From the NCBI RefSeq assembly GCF_002646595.1, contig NZ_PDUD01000033.1, positions 124,001 to 188,000 of the forward strand: a stretch of DNA of 64,000 nucleotides, in the 5' to 3' direction. The stretch comes from Flavilitoribacter nigricans DSM 23189 = NBRC 102662. GTDB taxonomy: Bacteria > Bacteroidota > Bacteroidia > Chitinophagales > Saprospiraceae. Position numbers and translations under genes: made by a program. Of the stretch, positions 62,808 to 64,000 are shown one piece after another. Positions within the stretch are counted from its first letter, which is position 1, and every line of letters starts with the position of its first letter. Below the pieces are notes generated by a model. That model had not been told where the DNA came from. It did no database searches and saw only the letters and a list, made by a program, of their open reading frames with translations.

Positions 62808-63668
62808 CTAAAGACGTTCAATTTTGAATTCGCCTTCCTCCAGGCTCGTTCGGGTCTGGAAGGCAGCGGTGAAGCGAAGGCTGTCTCCGGCCTGCACCTT
62901 TAACTCATTCAGGGGTACCAGTGTCAGGGGCATCAGGCTGTCTGTGGAATAGAAGGTGACGTTTTCACTCATCTGAACCAGGCTGGACAGTCGGGCACAG
63001 TTAACGGTTCCGCTCAACAGGGCCGGTACCTCCACACTGTGGCGGATCTCTTCCGGATTTTGCCGACTTAGATCAAATGTATTGAACACCTGGGAGGTCG
63101 TCATGATCCGGGGCTGCGGAATACCGGAAAACAATGGGATGGAGGCCGGGCAGTGCACGCCCAGGACCGTGAAATCGTAATGCCCCAGTTCGAAGGTATT
63201 GACGATCCGGCTGGGTATTGGCCGACCGCCGTCCTTCAGGATGTGTTGGGTTGCGTGGTTAAGCATGCGGATTTGCGGTTCGGTAATGCACCAGATCGAC
63301 ATCATTTCCACCAATAAGGTATCTACTCTTTCCGGTGGGTGAAAGGTGAGGGCATCCGCCCGGATCAGTTCAATTTTATCGGTCAGGCCCGCGCGTTCGA
63401 TGTTAGCCCGGGCCATTTGGAGGATCTCCGGGTCCTGTTCTACCGCATAAACTTTCCGGCAGCGTTGGGCGGCGTAAATGGCAAAAATGCCGGTACCGGT
63501 ACCGAGTTCGCAGTGGATACCGTCCGGACGGAGGGATTCGTCCAGCGCGGCGCAGATCCGGTTCACCCGTTCGGCATCCCGGATGAGTTCCAAATGGTAG
63601 GCGGGCCCGAAGTTACCGAGTGCATCGGAATAGTGGGGCGTATGGTGATCAATACGACTGTTGGACAT
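62808..63668 (-). CDS. PRMT-like SAM-dependent methyltransferase
   Basis: A 286-residue cytoplasmic protein. Motif I is Cys53-Glu54-Leu-Gly-Thr-Gly (HCELGTGTGIFAIYAA), post-I is VYAVEQDPE, and the double-E-like loop VEMMSIWCITEP resembles the PRMT SEWMGY/THW region. IPSRIVNTFELGHYDF is the usual link into the C-terminal beta-barrel (~150-286). Arginine methylation is the family activity, but the loop lacks the exact second Glu spacing, so substrate specificity is uncertain. A promoter-like -7 element lies just upstream on the same strand. Confidence 0.82.
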   Translation of the reverse strand: MSNSRIDHHTPHYSDALGNFGPAYHLELIRDAERVNRICAALDESLRPDGIHCELGTGTGIFAIYAAQRCRKVYAVEQDPEILQMARANIERAGLTDKIELIRADALTFHPPERVDTLLVEMMSIWCITEPQIRMLNHATQHILKDGGRPIPSRIVNTFELGHYDFTVLGVHCPASIPLFSGIPQPRIMTTSQVFNTFDLSRQNPEEIRHSVEVPALLSGTVNCARLSSLVQMSENVTFYSTDSLMPLTLVPLNELKVQAGDSLRFTAAFQTRTSLEEGEFKIERL

Positions 63669-63720
63669 AGTTGAGCTTGTGAGCGATTTGCGGAAAAAGA
63701 GGTCGGCGCTACGGCCGGCA

Positions 63721-63728
63721 CAAAAGTA
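63721..63728 (-). promoter_or_regulatory. -7 promoter element of the PRMT-like gene
   Basis: On the minus strand the sequence is TACTTTTG, matching TAnnTTTG, 53 bases before the ATG at 63668. A T-rich stretch occurs at roughly the -33 position. Confidence 0.45.
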
Positions 63729-63802
63729 TCTATTTTTACAACAGTTCCTAAAAACCTACCCCGCCGGACGATATCCCGATCCGGCCGCCGCAGTCGATCA
63801 CC

Positions 63803-64000
63803 CTATTCCAGATCCAGCACCTCCTTAGCGATCTTTGCCGCCAGACTTACCCGTTCGTTCACGCCTTCCAGGTTCATGAGGATGACTACGCCGAATTGTA
63901 CGTCGGGCAACAAATAGAGTACGCCGCTCACCTGCGGAGTGCCGCCACCGTGGAAAGCCTCCCGCTGGCCGTACCATTTTTCATCCGGGAAAAGTCCCCA
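63803..64000 (-). CDS. Serine hydrolase (beta-lactamase family), C-terminal fragment
   Basis: The frame runs off the window end and shows the last 65 residues. HGGGTPQVSGVLYLLPD resembles the third motif (HTG/KTG type) of class C beta-lactamase-like hydrolases, followed by FGVVILMNLEGVNE, which is the usual final strand. The nucleophile Ser and the rest lie outside the window. The protein may act on peptidoglycan, esters or D-amino compounds; nothing here decides. Separated from the PRMT-like gene by ~134 bases. Confidence 0.75.
   Translation of the reverse strand, partial: WGLFPDEKWYGQREAFHGGGTPQVSGVLYLLPDVQFGVVILMNLEGVNERVSLAAKIAKEVLDLE

Overview
The window looks like a chromosomal segment of a Bacteroidota bacterium, most likely a marine Saprospiria/Lewinella-type organism (the rank below phylum is inference). 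Evidence: several TAnnTTTG promoter elements of the Bacteroidota type, a secreted protease with a C-terminal type IX secretion (T9SS) sorting domain, SusC-type carboxypeptidase-regulatory and plug sequences, LytS/LytTR signalling genes, many lipobox lipoproteins, a fused alpha/beta 2-oxoacid dehydrogenase E1, and a ribosomal protein S1 with a very acidic N-terminal extension. Coding density is high and GC is visibly above 50%. I see no rRNA, tRNA, CRISPR array, prophage or insertion sequence.

Layout. 1-8.7 kb (+): a truncated SAM methyltransferase, a lipoprotein, a DUF1801-like protein, a large Asp-box/sortilin-like beta-propeller protein, an M1 aminopeptidase and an esterase-TPR-DUF3471 protein. 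8.7-11.3 kb (-): a cyclase-family lipoprotein and a FadD-type acyl-CoA ligase. 11.5-22.6 kb (+): rpsA, an S51 peptidase, DUF2459, a T4 Rnl2-type RNA ligase, a thioredoxin-DUF3738 fusion, MscS, a LOG-family protein, a CYTH protein and a mevalonate-kinase-like GHMP kinase. 22.7-25.5 kb (-): an M43B protease with MAM-like modules and a T9SS tail. 25.9-31.5 kb (+): a dgcA-dgcN pair for D-glutamate use, the fused E1 and a NYN-domain protein. 31.7-38.5 kb (-): DUF2062, a three-gene ABC exporter, a SPOR protein, TauE/SafE, methylmalonyl-CoA epimerase and a GT2 glycosyltransferase. 38.7-48.8 kb (mostly +): a LytS/LytT two-component pair, small secreted proteins, two divergent alpha/beta hydrolases (one fused to an AraC DNA-binding domain), a GH29 fucosidase and a vanadium-haloperoxidase-like lipoprotein. 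49.3-64 kb (-): ergothioneine genes egtD and egtB with two accessory genes, a giant alpha-2-macroglobulin carrying an embedded SusC-like plug, a membrane protein, a membrane LytTR regulator, a FAD oxidoreductase, a PRMT-like methyltransferase and the end of a beta-lactamase-family hydrolase.

How the genes work together. dgcA-dgcN should form one N-acetyl-D-glutamate route. egtB-egtD catalyse the core of ergothioneine synthesis. LytS-LytT is a complete two-component system, and the ABC genes form one exporter. Much of the rest is an exported or surface inventory (protease, fucosidase, haloperoxidase, macroglobulin, lipoproteins) that fits life on organic particles or algae.

The most unusual items are the macroglobulin-plug chimera, the Rnl2-type RNA ligase, the hydrolase-AraC fusion, recurring intergenic arrays with an exact 8-base period, and a cluster of REP-like palindromes upstream of vanadium-haloperoxidase/egt territory.
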